Counted from the stretch's first letter, positions 8,719 through 17,856 are shown. The stretch is 64,000 bases of DNA from Xanthobacteraceae bacterium (GCA_030037895.1 JASHPW010000091.1:1-64000); one strand, 5' to 3'. Translations and numbers: made by a program. Notes: generated by a model from the letters alone, not told the origin.

Positions 8719-9663
8719 TTACCCCGCTTTGCGCTGTTTGGCGTGATTGCGCGCGGGCTTGCGGTGCTCCTCGCGGGCGGTTTCGCGCGTGCCTTTCGTG
8801 CCGGTTATCGGCAGCAGCATTTCCTTCTGGCCTTCGATTTTCTTGCGACCCTTTTTGGCGGGCGCGGTGCGCGTGGCGCGGCCGCCGGCATCCGCCTGCA
8901 CGGAGCGGCGCAGCGCATCCATGAGATTGATGACTTTGCCGGTCGGCTGCTCCTTCGGAATTTCGATCTTTTCACCCTTGGCTTTTTTCTCGATCAGCTC
9001 CTGCAAGGCGCGCTCGTAATGGTCCTCGAATTCCTGCGGCTTGAAATGCCCGCTTTTGGTCTCGACGATATGCCGCGCCAAATCCATCATGTCCTTGGTC
9101 AGCTTCACGTTTGGTATGTCGTCGAAATACTCGCCGGCGTTCCGCACCTCATAGGGAAAACGCAAGAGCGTGCCCATGAGCCCCTTGCCGCGCGGCACCA
9201 TGGCGATGACATGCTCGCGGCTCGTGAGCACCACGCGGCCGAGCGCCACCATCTTCATTTGTTCGATGACGTTGCGGATGACGACGAAGGCGTCCTGGCC
9301 GACCTTGCCGTCGGGCGCGATGTAATAGGGGCGGATGTTGTAGAGTTCGTCGATCTCGTCGCGGGGCACGAACTCGTCGATGTCGATGGTCTTAGTGCTT
9401 TCGAGCGCGATCGATGCCAGTTCCTCGTCGGTGATCTCGACGTATTCGCCCTTGGCGACCTCGTAACCCTTGATGATCTGGTCCGACGGCACTTCCTCGC
9501 CGGTCTCCTCGTCGACCTTGCGATAGCGGACGCGGTTGCCGGTCTCGCGGTTGAGCTGATTGAAGCTGATCTTCTCGCGCTCGGAGGTCGCCGGATAAAG
9601 AGCGATCGGGCAGGAAACGAGCGAAAGCCGCAAATAGCCTTTCCAATACGCACGCGGGGCCAC
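8719..9663 (-). CDS. ku: Non-homologous end-joining protein Ku
   Basis: Bacterial Ku, a homodimeric ring that binds DNA double-strand ends and recruits LigD. I chose the GTG at 9663, giving MAPRAYWKGYLRLSLVSCPI, the canonical Ku start, because GAGGAG lies 7 bases upstream; the open frame runs 35 codons further but lacks homology. The Ku core (about 1-255) shows NQLNRETGNRVRYRKVDEET, RPYYIAPDG and a conserved GRVVLTSREHVIAM stretch. The C-terminal tail is Lys/Arg-rich (KPARNHAKQRKAG), a DNA-binding extension. No ligD is in view. Part of the tail is duplicated at the end of the LysR gene 0.6 kb away. Length is 314 residues. Confidence 0.95.
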   Translation of the reverse strand: MAPRAYWKGYLRLSLVSCPIALYPATSEREKISFNQLNRETGNRVRYRKVDEETGEEVPSDQIIKGYEVAKGEYVEITDEELASIALESTKTIDIDEFVPRDEIDELYNIRPYYIAPDGKVGQDAFVVIRNVIEQMKMVALGRVVLTSREHVIAMVPRGKGLMGTLLRFPYEVRNAGEYFDDIPNVKLTKDMMDLARHIVETKSGHFKPQEFEDHYERALQELIEKKAKGEKIEIPKEQPTGKVINLMDALRRSVQADAGGRATRTAPAKKGRKKIEGQKEMLLPITGTKGTRETAREEHRKPARNHAKQRKAG

Positions 9664-9841
9664 GGTTAACTCCTCAACTTGTGCAACGGAACACCAACGA
9701 TAGGAAGGATAGCGCGTTCCGGCCGCGGGGTGGAGACACGCGAGCGCAACGTTTCCGGTTTGTTCCAAAAGCCACGGCTTCTAAGGTGCGATCATTGCAC
9801 CCCCGATGAGCGGCTCGGGATTCAATGATCGCCGCCGCTCA

Positions 9842-11536
9842 TCAGGCCGTCTTTTGCTCGCTCAGGCCCAGTTCCTTGATCGTCTCGTCGCGCATGATGA
9901 ACTTCTGCACCTTGCCGGTCACGGTCATCGGGAAAGCATCGACGAATTTGATGTAGCGCGGAATTTTGTAATGCGCGATCTGGCCCTTGCAGAAGTTTTG
10001 CACCTCTTCGGCGCTGGCGCTGGCGCCGGGCTTGAGCTTCACCCAGGCGCAGAGCTCCTCGCCGTACTTCAGGTCGGGCACGCCCACGACCTGGACTGCT
10101 TCGATCTTGGGGTGCCGGAACAGAAATTCCTCGACCTCGCGCGGATAGACGTTCTCGCCGCCGCGGATCACCATGTCCTTGATCCGGCCGACGATGTTGC
10201 AATAGCCCTCCTCGTCGATCGTGGCGAGGTCGCCGGTATGCATCCAGCCGGCGCGATCGATCGCTTCCGCGGTCTTTTCCTCGTCGCCCCAATAGCCGAG
10301 CATCACCGAATAGCCGCGCGTGCAGAATTCGCCGGACGTGCCCGGCGGCACGACATGGCCGTCGCCGTCGATGATCTTGATCTCGACATGGGGGTGCACG
10401 CGGCCGACGGTCGAGACGCGGCGCTCGAGCGGATCGTCGCAGGACGTTTGCGTGCTCACCGGGCTCGTTTCGGTCATGCCGTAGGCGATGGTCACGTCGC
10501 GCATGTTCATCTCGTTGACGCAGCGCTTCATCACCTCGATCGGGCAGGGCGAGCCGGCCATGATGCCGGTGCGCAGCGAAGCAAGATTGAAACGCTTGAA
10601 CTCCGGATGGCCGAGCTGGGCGATGAACATCGTCGGCACCCCGTAGAGCGTCGTGCAACGCTCGGCCTCGACCGCGTCCAGCGTCGTCAGAGGATCGAAG
10701 CCTTCGGACGGATAGACCATGGCGGCGCCGTGGGTGATGCAGGCCAAATTGCCGAGCACCATGCCGAAGCAGTGATAAAGCGGCACCGGTATGCAGACGC
10801 GGTCGCGATCGGTCAGGCGCAGCGCCTCGCCGATGAAATAGCCGTTGTTGAGGATGTTGTGATGGGTGAGCGTCGCTCCCTTGGGAGCGCCGGTGGTGCC
10901 GCTGGTGAATTGGATGTTGATCGGGTCGTCGAATTGCAGCTTGGCCGCCAGTTCCGTGAGCACGGCGCGATGGCGCTCGCCGCCCATGCCGAGCACGTCG
11001 TCGAAACGCAGGAAGCCGCGCGCCTCGCCTTCGCCGATGCGAATGAGCGTGGTCAGCGCCGGCAGGCGCTTGGCCTGCAATCTGCCCGGAGCGCTGCGGT
11101 CGATCTCCGGCGCCAGCTCGCGCAGCATGCCGACATAGTCGCTCGCCTTGAACTCATTGGCGGTGACGAGCGCCTTGCAGCCGACCTTGTTGAGCGCGTA
11201 GTCCAGCTCGGAGAGCCGGTAGGAGGGATTGATGTTGACCAGGATAAGTCCGGCCTTGGCGGTGGCGAATTGCGTGATCGCCCATTCGGAATTGTTCGGC
11301 GACCAGATGCCGACGCGATCACCCGGCACAAGGCCGAGCGCCAGCAGTCCCGCGGCAAAGGCATCGACCTTGGCTTTGAGCTCGCCATAGCTCCAGCTTA
11401 CGTTCTGCTGGCGCACGATGAGCGCGTCCCGATCGCTCCAGCGCGCTGCCGCCTTGTCGAAATGCACGCCGATGGTGTCGCCGATGAGCGGCTCGCTCGA
11501 TGCGCCATGGACGTAGCTTTGGGTCAATTTGGCCAT
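9842..11536 (-). CDS. AMP-forming acyl-CoA synthetase
   Basis: An ATP-dependent fatty-acid or carboxylate CoA ligase of the ANL superfamily, 564 residues. The ATG at 11536 follows GGGAGGAAG, and the protein begins [20 protein letters not shown]; the frame extends upstream through the tRNA-Arg region without coding character. Motifs are the P-loop-like [19 protein letters not shown], the A5 motif YGMTETSP, and the A7-A10 region [20 protein letters not shown] followed by [16 protein letters not shown]. The Lys for adenylation is in TVTGKVQKF near the end. It resembles medium/long-chain FadD-like enzymes; the substrate cannot be told. Confidence 0.93.
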   Translation of the reverse strand: MAKLTQSYVHGASSEPLIGDTIGVHFDKAAARWSDRDALIVRQQNVSWSYGELKAKVDAFAAGLLALGLVPGDRVGIWSPNNSEWAITQFATAKAGLILVNINPSYRLSELDYALNKVGCKALVTANEFKASDYVGMLRELAPEIDRSAPGRLQAKRLPALTTLIRIGEGEARGFLRFDDVLGMGGERHRAVLTELAAKLQFDDPINIQFTSGTTGAPKGATLTHHNILNNGYFIGEALRLTDRDRVCIPVPLYHCFGMVLGNLACITHGAAMVYPSEGFDPLTTLDAVEAERCTTLYGVPTMFIAQLGHPEFKRFNLASLRTGIMAGSPCPIEVMKRCVNEMNMRDVTIAYGMTETSPVSTQTSCDDPLERRVSTVGRVHPHVEIKIIDGDGHVVPPGTSGEFCTRGYSVMLGYWGDEEKTAEAIDRAGWMHTGDLATIDEEGYCNIVGRIKDMVIRGGENVYPREVEEFLFRHPKIEAVQVVGVPDLKYGEELCAWVKLKPGASASAEEVQNFCKGQIAHYKIPRYIKFVDAFPMTVTGKVQKFIMRDETIKELGLSEQKTA

Positions 11537-11712
11537 AACTTCCTCCCGAGGACACCGTTCGACGCGCCGGCCGGACTTGTGGTCGTCCGCTCTCACGCCC
11601 ATGTCCGCTCCGGAGTTTCCGATAAAGAGCGCCCCCGTGCCATCTGATTTAGCGTCGCGGCGCACCTTGGCGGTCGCGGCTCGATGTGGAACTATGGCGC
11701 GTTCCCGCCCGT

Positions 11713-11789
11713 GGTCCCGTAGCTCAGCCGGATAGAGCAGCGGTTTCCTAAACCGAAGGTCAGAGGTTCGAGTCCTCTCGGGACCGCCA
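11713..11789 (+). tRNA. tRNA-Arg (CCT anticodon)
   Basis: A cloverleaf of 77 bases including CCA. The acceptor arm GGTCCCG pairs with CGGGACC, the D arm reads GCTCAGCCGGATAGAGC, the anticodon loop TTCCTAA carries CCT, and the T arm is AGAGGTTCGAGTCCTCT. Genomic CCA is present at 11787-11789. It decodes AGG. The decayed toxin-antitoxin locus begins about 100 bases downstream. Confidence 0.96.
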
Positions 11790-11883
11790 ACAAATAAAAT
11801 CAAAGCCTTAGCCCGTGGGGCTCTTGACCCGTGGTGGATCGAATAGGGGGTAGTCCCCTGTGACGTACCGTTCGACGGGACGA

Positions 11884-11916
11884 GACTCAACGTACCGCGT
11901 TGCGGTACGTTGAGTC
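11884..11916. repeat. Perfect 15-base inverted repeat
   Basis: Arms GACTCAACGTACCGC (11884-11898) and GCGGTACGTTGAGTC (11902-11916) flank GTT. A partial extra copy (GACGTACCGTT) lies just upstream. It sits between tRNA-Arg and the higB relic and covers the place where the higB start region should be. There is no T-run after it, so a simple terminator is not obvious. Confidence 0.85.
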
Positions 11917-11917
11917 G

Positions 11918-12189
11918 GCGACCAGGAGCTTTGCCGACAAGCGTACGGCAGCCATCTTCGCGGGCTATGCCGTCCGCAATCTGTCGTCGCAGATACAGAG
12001 CCGTGCCCGCGCAAAGCTTCTGGCGATCGACAACTCGACGATCTGCGCGTGCCGCCGGGCGATCGTCTGGAAATGCTGCATGGGAATCGGCAGGGCCAGC
12101 ACAGCATTCGGATCAACGATCAATGGCGGATTTGCTTCGTTTGGCAAAGCGGCGAGGCCCAGGACGTCGAAATCGCCGACTACCATTGA
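11918..12189 (+). pseudogene. higB-like toxin, broken
   Basis: Remains of a HigB/RelE-fold mRNA-cleaving toxin of about 92 residues. The N-terminal half is readable in one frame ([20 protein letters not shown], then [11 protein letters not shown]) and the C-terminal half in another ([20 protein letters not shown], then [16 protein letters not shown] and DVEIADYH ending at TGA 12187). The frames change near 12033, where about 10 bases that family members have appear to be missing. No ATG precedes the N-terminal half; the expected start position reads GCG. The toxin is therefore probably inactive. Confidence 0.75.
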
Positions 12190-12199
12190 GGAGGCGGAA

Positions 12200-12553
12200 A
12201 TGACAATCAAGCGTGAAGAGCTGAACAAGCGGCAAGTTGATTTCTCGGATGTGCGTTCCGGCCGCCGCCTGCCGCCGGTGCATCCGGGCGAGATCCTGCG
12301 CGACGAGTTCCTGGTGCCATTGGGCATCAGCGTTTATGAGTTGGCGAACGCCATCAAGGTGCCGCGCTCGCGGGTGAACGATATCGTGCTGGGCCGCCGC
12401 GCCATGACGACCGACACCGCGCTGCGCCTGGGCCGGTACTTTGGCACCACGCCGGAGTTCTGGATCAACCTGCAGGCGCTCTATGACCTGGACGTGGCCG
12501 GCCGCACCGTGCGCGGCCGGATCGAGCGCGAGGTGAAGCCGCGCGCCGCATAG
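12200..12553 (+). CDS. higA: HigA-family antitoxin (XRE-type regulator)
   Basis: 117 residues, with start ATG 12200 behind a GAGGAGG ribosome site and 10 bases after the toxin relic's stop codon. The helix-turn-helix domain (about 28-95) reads HPGEILRDEFLVPLGISVYE, then LANAIKVPRSRVNDIVLGRR and TTDTALRLGRYFGTTPEFWI, the HigA signature. Intact HigA antitoxins bind their toxin and repress their own operon. Here the toxin frame is broken, so this is an orphan antitoxin that may still act as a DNA-binding protein. Confidence 0.92.
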   Translation: MTIKREELNKRQVDFSDVRSGRRLPPVHPGEILRDEFLVPLGISVYELANAIKVPRSRVNDIVLGRRAMTTDTALRLGRYFGTTPEFWINLQALYDLDVAGRTVRGRIEREVKPRAA

Positions 12554-12874
12554 CGTGCGTCCGGTCGCGCGTTCCGCGATCATGCAGTGGAAAGTGCCAG
12601 AATCCCGATCCCGCTGCGCCCGGGACGTCTGCAATCGGGTCTTCGCCCCCTGCGCCACGCCTGCGGATGATTTCGGCGACAAGCGCACGCCACTCTCGGG
12701 CGTGAGACCGTCACCCGTGCCGCCGACCGATTCGCGTTGCCGGCGGCGGTGTGGCGCGTCCGAGGAAGGCGAGAATCGGTTTTCCATCCAAACGCGCGAT
12801 AAAACAAGAATCCGGACTGGGACGATAATTCGAAGATCGTCTCCACTCCGGTCATCAGCTTTTCACCTCGACGC
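12554..12874. other. Gene-free stretch between higA and ohr
   Basis: About 320 bases with short open frames on both strands, none with a ribosome site or a recognisable domain. I see no RNA gene, terminator hairpin or mobile-element sequence. It may contain decayed coding sequence, but I cannot identify any family. Confidence 0.5.
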
Positions 12875-13312
12875 TTACGCGCCCTTCACCTCGATCTGCA
12901 CGTCGACGTTGCCGCGCGTGGCGTGCGAATAGGGGCAGATTTTCTCGTGTGCTTCCTTGGCGAGCGCCGCCAATTCCGATTGGGCCAAGCTTGAGTCTTC
13001 GACCCGAAGCTTCACCGCAAGCCCAAAGCCGCCGCCGTCGCGTGGGCCGATCGAGACGTCCGCCGTGACGCGGGCCTTGGTGGCGTCCTTTTTGTGCTGT
13101 TTGGCCACGAAATCGAGCGCCCCGCCGAAACAGGCTGCGTAGCCGGCCGCAAACAAATGCTCCGGCGTCGTCGTGCCGGGCTTGCCTGGTCCGCCCATGG
13201 CTTTCGGCACCGACAGGTCCGCGCGAACCGATCCGTCGCGGGCTTCCGTATGACCGTTGCGTCCGCCGGTCGCGGTGGCGGTGGCGGTAAATAGCGGCTT
13301 GATGGTGTCCAT
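12875..13312 (-). CDS. ohr: Organic hydroperoxide resistance protein (OsmC/Ohr family)
   Basis: A thiol peroxidase that reduces organic hydroperoxides with lipoyl groups of 2-oxoacid dehydrogenase complexes as donor. It is 145 residues, normal for Ohr. The peroxidatic Cys61 is in GYAACFGGALDF and the resolving Cys near residue 126 is in EKICPYSHATRGN. The N-terminus IKPLFTATATATGGRNGHTE is the classic Ohr start. No ohrR (MarR-type) gene lies next to it, unlike many Ohr loci. Confidence 0.93.
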   Translation of the reverse strand: MDTIKPLFTATATATGGRNGHTEARDGSVRADLSVPKAMGGPGKPGTTTPEHLFAAGYAACFGGALDFVAKQHKKDATKARVTADVSIGPRDGGGFGLAVKLRVEDSSLAQSELAALAKEAHEKICPYSHATRGNVDVQIEVKGA

Positions 13313-13413
13313 CGCGTTGCTCCGATCGTTCGAGAAGATGACAGGTCAGGGGCCTATCGTCCGGGATTGTCGCATGTTCATCCCGTCCCCGGCGACTGGG
13401 AAAATCCGTCGCG

Positions 13414-14760
13414 TCACTCCGCCGCCTTACGCGTTTCGAAGAACCGGTTCGCCGGCCGCGGCAGGCCGAGATTTTCGCGCAAGGTCGTGCCCTCGTAGTC
13501 GCGCCGGAACAGCCCGCGCCGCTGCAGCTCCGGTACCACATGATTGACGAAATCATCGAGCCCGCCGGGCAGGTAGGGGAACATGACGGTGAAGCCGTCG
13601 CAGGCTTCGGTCGCGAGCCATTGCTCCATTTCGTCGGCGATGGTTTTTGGCGTGCCGACCATGGCGAGGCCGGCATAGCCGCCGAGCCGCTGCGCAAGCT
13701 GGCGGACGGTGAGCTTTTCCCGTTTCGCGACTTCGATCACCCGCTCGCGCGCGCTTTTGCTGGCGTTGCTCTCGGGGATTTTTTCCGGCAGCGGCTTGTC
13801 CGGGTCGAAGCGCGAGGCGTCGTGGCCGAGCGCGATCGACAACGAGGCGATGGCGTTGTCGTAGTAGACGAGACTGTCGAGCCGCGCCCGCTTGGCGCGC
13901 GCTTCTTCCGCCGTCTCGCCGACGACGACGAAGCAGGCCGGCATGATTTTCATGTGTTTGCGCGCGCGGCCGACCCTTTCCATTCGCGCCTTCACGTCGG
14001 CGTAGAATTCGCGCCCGGCGGCGATGTCGCTCGGCGGAGTGAACACCGCTTCCGCGGTCTCGGCCGCGAGCTGGCGGCCGGAATCAGACGCGCCGGCCTG
14101 GACGATGACCGGCCAACCCTGAACGGGGCGGGCGATGTTGAGCGGTCCGCGCACCGAGAAGTATCTGCCCTTGTGATTGGGCACGTGCAGCTTGTCGGGA
14201 TCGAAATAAAGGCCTTGATCGACATCGCGGATGAAGGCGTCGTCGGCCCAGGAATCCCACAGGCCGGTGACCACGTCATAGAATTCGCGCGCGCGGCGAT
14301 AGCGCTCGCCGTGCTCCATGTGGTCGGTCATCCCGAAGTTCAACGCCGCGTCCGGATTGGAGGTGGTGACGATATTCCAGCCGGCGCGGCCGCCGCTGAG
14401 ATGGTCGAGCGAGGCAAAGCGCCGCGCCACGTGATAGGGCGCGTCGAAGGTGGTCGAGCCGGTGGCGATAAGCCCGATATGCTCGGTGACCATGGCCAAG
14501 GCCGACAGCAGCGTGAACGGCTCGAACGACGTGACCGTGTGGCTGTGCTTGAGCGCGTCGAGCGGCATGTTGAGCACCGCCAGATGATCGGCCATGAAGA
14601 ACGCATCGAATTTGGCCTGCTCCAGCGTTTGCGCGAAGCGCTTGAGATGGGCCAAGTTGAAATTGGCGTCCGGGAAAGCGCCGGGATAGCGCCAGGCCCC
14701 CGTATGGATGCTCGCCGGCCGCATGAAAGCGCCGAGATGGAGTTGACGTGAAGCGCTCAC
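13414..14760 (-). CDS. FMN-dependent monooxygenase, NtaA/SnaA/DszA type (LLM class)
   Basis: About 448 residues of a bacterial-luciferase-fold flavin monooxygenase. I chose the GTG at 14760, behind AAGAAAGAGG, because it gives MSASRQLHLGAFMRPASIHT; the TTG at 14784 adds only eight residues. Family features are HLKRFAQTLEQAKFDAFFMA, the insertion typical of the NtaA group and RFASLDHLSGGRAGWNIVTT. Such enzymes oxidise chelators, sulfones or amines using reduced FMN from a separate reductase; no reductase gene is adjacent. It diverges from a ridA relic and an ABC transporter operon, which hints at uptake and oxidation of one nitrogen- or sulfur-containing compound, but this is inference. Confidence 0.9.
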   Translation of the reverse strand: MSASRQLHLGAFMRPASIHTGAWRYPGAFPDANFNLAHLKRFAQTLEQAKFDAFFMADHLAVLNMPLDALKHSHTVTSFEPFTLLSALAMVTEHIGLIATGSTTFDAPYHVARRFASLDHLSGGRAGWNIVTTSNPDAALNFGMTDHMEHGERYRRAREFYDVVTGLWDSWADDAFIRDVDQGLYFDPDKLHVPNHKGRYFSVRGPLNIARPVQGWPVIVQAGASDSGRQLAAETAEAVFTPPSDIAAGREFYADVKARMERVGRARKHMKIMPACFVVVGETAEEARAKRARLDSLVYYDNAIASLSIALGHDASRFDPDKPLPEKIPESNASKSARERVIEVAKREKLTVRQLAQRLGGYAGLAMVGTPKTIADEMEQWLATEACDGFTVMFPYLPGGLDDFVNHVVPELQRRGLFRRDYEGTTLRENLGLPRPANRFFETRKAAE

Positions 14761-14890
14761 TGCCGCCTCTTTCTTAGCCTCCAAGATGGGACTTTAACTT
14801 CAAGGCGTCATCTGCTTCAAATGAGCGCGGGGCGGCGGATTTTGCCATTCTCGGCTCCGCTCCAGGGCGATTACAATTCAGGAGAGTGCC

Positions 14891-15027
14891 GTGGGCAAGG
14901 TACGCTATCTCAATCCGCAGGCTTTATTCGCGCCGCCCCTCGGCACGTTGTGCTCGTCGTTTCCAGACTCGCCCTCGACGGACTTCCGTGCGAGATCGAT
15001 GCAGTGGCAGTGCTGCCGGAGAAGTGA
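14891..15027 (+). pseudogene. RidA-family gene with large internal deletion
   Basis: A GTG behind AGGAGAG opens GKVRYLNPQALFAPPLGT, the beginning of many RidA-like proteins. After about 19 codons another frame carries HVVLVVSRLALDGLPCEIDA then VAVLPEK and a stop, the C-terminal strand of the same family (xxVVVSRLALDGLxCEIDAxAVLP). About 80 central residues are gone and the two ends are out of frame. RidA proteins deaminate enamine/imine intermediates and often sit in catabolic operons. The rest of the 14785-15169 spacer holds no other gene. Confidence 0.6.
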
Positions 15028-15169
15028 TACAGGCTTTGAGTGATTACCAAGGTTTGGGGGGCTTCGTGCGCGCCGCAATGAGGACGGCATGAGCTCTCGG
15101 TCCTTCCGACGTCGGCTCGGTGGGGCGGCTTAAGGGTCGGAGCGAACGCAACAGGGTGCGGAGGCGTGC

Positions 15170-16360
15170 ATGAAGAAGTTTCTTGCCGGAATATGTGCGG
15201 CGGGTGTTTGGGCGTTGGCCGGCGCGGCGGCCCATGCCGCCGACCTCAAGATCGCGCTCATCTACAGCAAGACCGGCCCGCTCGAGGCCTATGCCAAGCA
15301 GACCGAAACCGGGCTGATGCTGGGCTTCGAGTACCTCACTCACGGGACCATGATGCTCGACGGGCGCAAGATCGTGGTTCTGCCGAAGGACGATCAGGGC
15401 AAGCCTGACGTGGCGAAATCACTCCTCGAGCAGGCCTACGCGGACGACAATGTCGATCTTGCCATCGGCACCACCTCGTCGGGCGCGACGCTGGCCATGT
15501 TGCCCGTCGCCGCGGATGCCAAGAAACTCCTGATCGTCGAGCCGGCGGTCGCCGACTCGATCACCGGCGATCGATGGAACCGTTATATTTTCCGCACCGC
15601 CCGCAACTCCTCTCAGGACGCGCTCGCCGCCGCGGTCGCGCTCGGCAAAGGCGACGTCTCGATCGCGATGTTGGCGCAGGACTACGCCTTCGGCCACGAC
15701 GGTGTCGCGGCGTTCAAGACGGCGCTGGCGGAGGCGCACAGCAACGCCAAGGTCGTGTTCGAGGAATACGCGCCGTTTTCCACCACCGATTTCACCGCCT
15801 CGGCGCAGCGTCTGTTCGACGCGCTTAAAGATCGGCCGGGCCAAAAAATCATCGCCATCATCTGGGCCGGCCCCAATCCGGTTATCAAGATCGCCGATCT
15901 CAAGCCCGAACGTTACGGCATCGCGCTGGCGCCCGGCGGCAACATCCTTCCGGTCATGCGGCAGTGGCGGCAGTTGGCCGGGGTTGAGGGCACGATCTAC
16001 TACTATTACGGCTTCCCGAAGAATCCGATGAACGACTGGCTCGTCGCCGAACACGAGAAGCGCTTCCACATGCCGCCCGATTTCTTCACCGCCGGCGGCA
16101 TGGCGGCGGCGAGCGCCGTTGTCACGGCGATCAAGAAAGCCGGCGGCACCGATACCGAGAAGCTGATCGCCGCCATGGAGGGCATGGAATTCGACACGCC
16201 CAAGGGCAAGATGATTTTCCGCAAGGAGGATCATCAGGCGCTGCAACCCATGTACGTGTTCAAGATCAAGGCCAACGGCGCAAACGAGTGGGATCTTCTC
16301 GATCTGGTCCGGGAAATTTCGATCGCGGAGCTGCCGTTGCCGATTCGCAACAAGCGGTGA
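15170..16360 (+). CDS. ABC transporter substrate-binding protein (branched-chain amino acid type)
   Basis: A periplasmic type-I binding protein (Peripla_BP_6 fold), 396 residues, with signal peptide MKKFLAGICAAGVWALAGAA cleaved after AHAA. The mature part starts DLKIALIYSKTGPLEAYAKQ, matching the family start, and includes TTSSGATLAMLPVAADAKK and the ITGDRWNRYIFRTARNSSQD segment. The ATG follows GCGGAGG. It is the first of five co-directional genes with 1-base gaps or overlaps. Proteins of this fold bind amino acids, amides, urea or aromatic acids; the ligand here is unknown. Confidence 0.92.
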   Translation: MKKFLAGICAAGVWALAGAAAHAADLKIALIYSKTGPLEAYAKQTETGLMLGFEYLTHGTMMLDGRKIVVLPKDDQGKPDVAKSLLEQAYADDNVDLAIGTTSSGATLAMLPVAADAKKLLIVEPAVADSITGDRWNRYIFRTARNSSQDALAAAVALGKGDVSIAMLAQDYAFGHDGVAAFKTALAEAHSNAKVVFEEYAPFSTTDFTASAQRLFDALKDRPGQKIIAIIWAGPNPVIKIADLKPERYGIALAPGGNILPVMRQWRQLAGVEGTIYYYYGFPKNPMNDWLVAEHEKRFHMPPDFFTAGGMAAASAVVTAIKKAGGTDTEKLIAAMEGMEFDTPKGKMIFRKEDHQALQPMYVFKIKANGANEWDLLDLVREISIAELPLPIRNKR

Positions 16361-16361
16361 A

Positions 16362-17129
16362 ATGGCGACGCAGCCGGCGGCAGCGATCGAGACGCGTGAT
16401 CTCAGCATCAGCTTCGGGGGTCATGTCGCCGTCAACGCGGTCAGCTGCGCGTTCCATGCCGGCACGCTGACCGCGATCGTCGGTCCGAACGGCGCCGGCA
16501 AGACCACGTATTTCAACCTGATCTCGGGTCAGCTCAGAGCCACCGCCGGCCGCGTGTTGTTCAAGGGTGCGGACATCACCGCGCTGGCGCCATCACGGCG
16601 GGCGCGAGCCGGGCTCGGCCGCGCATTCCAACTGACGAACCTGTTTCCCAATCTCAGCGTGCACGAGAACGTGCGGCTGGCGGTGCAAAGCCGCCTCGGC
16701 AGGGGGCTCGATCTGTTGCGCACCTGGACCCGGCACAGCGCGCTGATCGAGGAGGCCGACGACATTATCCGTCAGGTCGGGCTATCGGCGCGCCGCACAC
16801 TGCGCGCCCGGCTCCTTCCGCACGGCGACCAGCGCAAGCTCGAAGTCGCGATCCTGCTCGCGCTCAGACCGGAGGTTTTCCTGTTCGACGAACCGACTGC
16901 CGGCATGAGCGTCGACGAGGTGCCGGTCATTCTCGACCTCATCCATGCGATCAAGGGAAACCGCGATCGGACCATCATTCTGGTCGAGCACAAGATGGAC
17001 GTGGTGAGCTCGCTCGCCGACCGGATCGTCGTGCTGCACAACGGCGAACTCGTCGCCGACGGCGATCCGGCGAGCGTGATGGCGCTTCCGATCGTGCAAG
17101 AGGCCTATCTCGGAGCGGCGAATGTCTGA
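16362..17129 (+). CDS. ABC transporter ATP-binding protein, LivG type
   Basis: A 255-residue ATPase of the branched-chain amino acid family. It shows Walker A GPNGAGKTTYFNLISGQL, the LivG-type AFQLTNLFPNLSVHENVRLA, a divergent signature region (LLPHGDQRKLEVAILLALRP instead of LSGGQ) and Walker B VFLFDEPTAGMSVDEV. It starts one base after the binding-protein stop and overlaps the next ATPase gene by 8 bases, so the subunits are translationally coupled. Confidence 0.93.
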   Translation: MATQPAAAIETRDLSISFGGHVAVNAVSCAFHAGTLTAIVGPNGAGKTTYFNLISGQLRATAGRVLFKGADITALAPSRRARAGLGRAFQLTNLFPNLSVHENVRLAVQSRLGRGLDLLRTWTRHSALIEEADDIIRQVGLSARRTLRARLLPHGDQRKLEVAILLALRPEVFLFDEPTAGMSVDEVPVILDLIHAIKGNRDRTIILVEHKMDVVSSLADRIVVLHNGELVADGDPASVMALPIVQEAYLGAANV

Positions 17130-17856
17130 GCGCGCGCCACTGCTCACGCTCAACGGCGTCAACACCCATATCGGGCCATACCACATCTTGCAGGGCGTCG
17201 ACCTCGAAGTGCCGCGCGGCGCGCTCACCATGCTCTTGGGTCGCAACGGCGCCGGCAAAACCACGACGCTGCGCACCATCATGGGGCTCTGGCACGCCTC
17301 GGCCGGCTCCGTGCGTTTCGACGGCGCCGACATCACGGCGTGGGCCACCCCCGACATCGCCCGGGCCGGCATCGCCTATGTGCCGGAGAACATGGGTATC
17401 TTCGCCGATCTGACGGTGCGCGAGAATCTCCTGCTGGCGGCGCGTTCCGGCCCGATCGACGCGGCGCGGCTGCGCTGGATCTTCGGCCTGTTCCCGGCGC
17501 TGGAAAAATTCTGGTTGCTGGCGGCGGGCGTGCTGTCCGGCGGACAAAAGCAGATGCTCTCGATCGCCCGCGCCATCATCGAGCCGCGCAAGCTGTTCCT
17601 CATCGACGAGCCGACCAAGGGACTCGCGCCCGCCATCATCGCCAACATGATCGCGGCGTTCCATGAGCTGAAAAAGTCGTCGGACACCACCATCCTCGTC
17701 GTCGAGCAGAATTTCCTGTTCGCCAAATCGCTCGGCGATGCCGTAGCGGTCATGGACAACGGCCGGGTGGTGCATGCCGGCGCCATGACGGCGCTCGTCG
17801 CGGACCGCGATCTGCAGCAGCGGCTCCTGGGCCTCAGCCTGGACCGCAACCAATGA
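17122..17856 (+). CDS. ABC transporter ATP-binding protein, LivF type
   Basis: A 244-residue ATPase, the second of the pair. It has Walker A GRNGAGKTTTLRTIMGLW, signature LSGGQKQMLSIARAIIEPRK, Walker B LFLIDEPTKGLAPAI and the H-loop region VVEQNFLFAKSLGD. LivF-type subunits heterodimerise with LivG-type subunits beneath the two permeases. The reading frame overlaps the permease start by ATGA. Confidence 0.94.
   Translation: MSERAPLLTLNGVNTHIGPYHILQGVDLEVPRGALTMLLGRNGAGKTTTLRTIMGLWHASAGSVRFDGADITAWATPDIARAGIAYVPENMGIFADLTVRENLLLAARSGPIDAARLRWIFGLFPALEKFWLLAAGVLSGGQKQMLSIARAIIEPRKLFLIDEPTKGLAPAIIANMIAAFHELKKSSDTTILVVEQNFLFAKSLGDAVAVMDNGRVVHAGAMTALVADRDLQQRLLGLSLDRNQ

Noticed and set aside
11793-11880. 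Integrase or phage attachment at tRNA-Arg
   Set aside because: No integrase gene or repeated tRNA 3' end follows; only a toxin-antitoxin relic is present.
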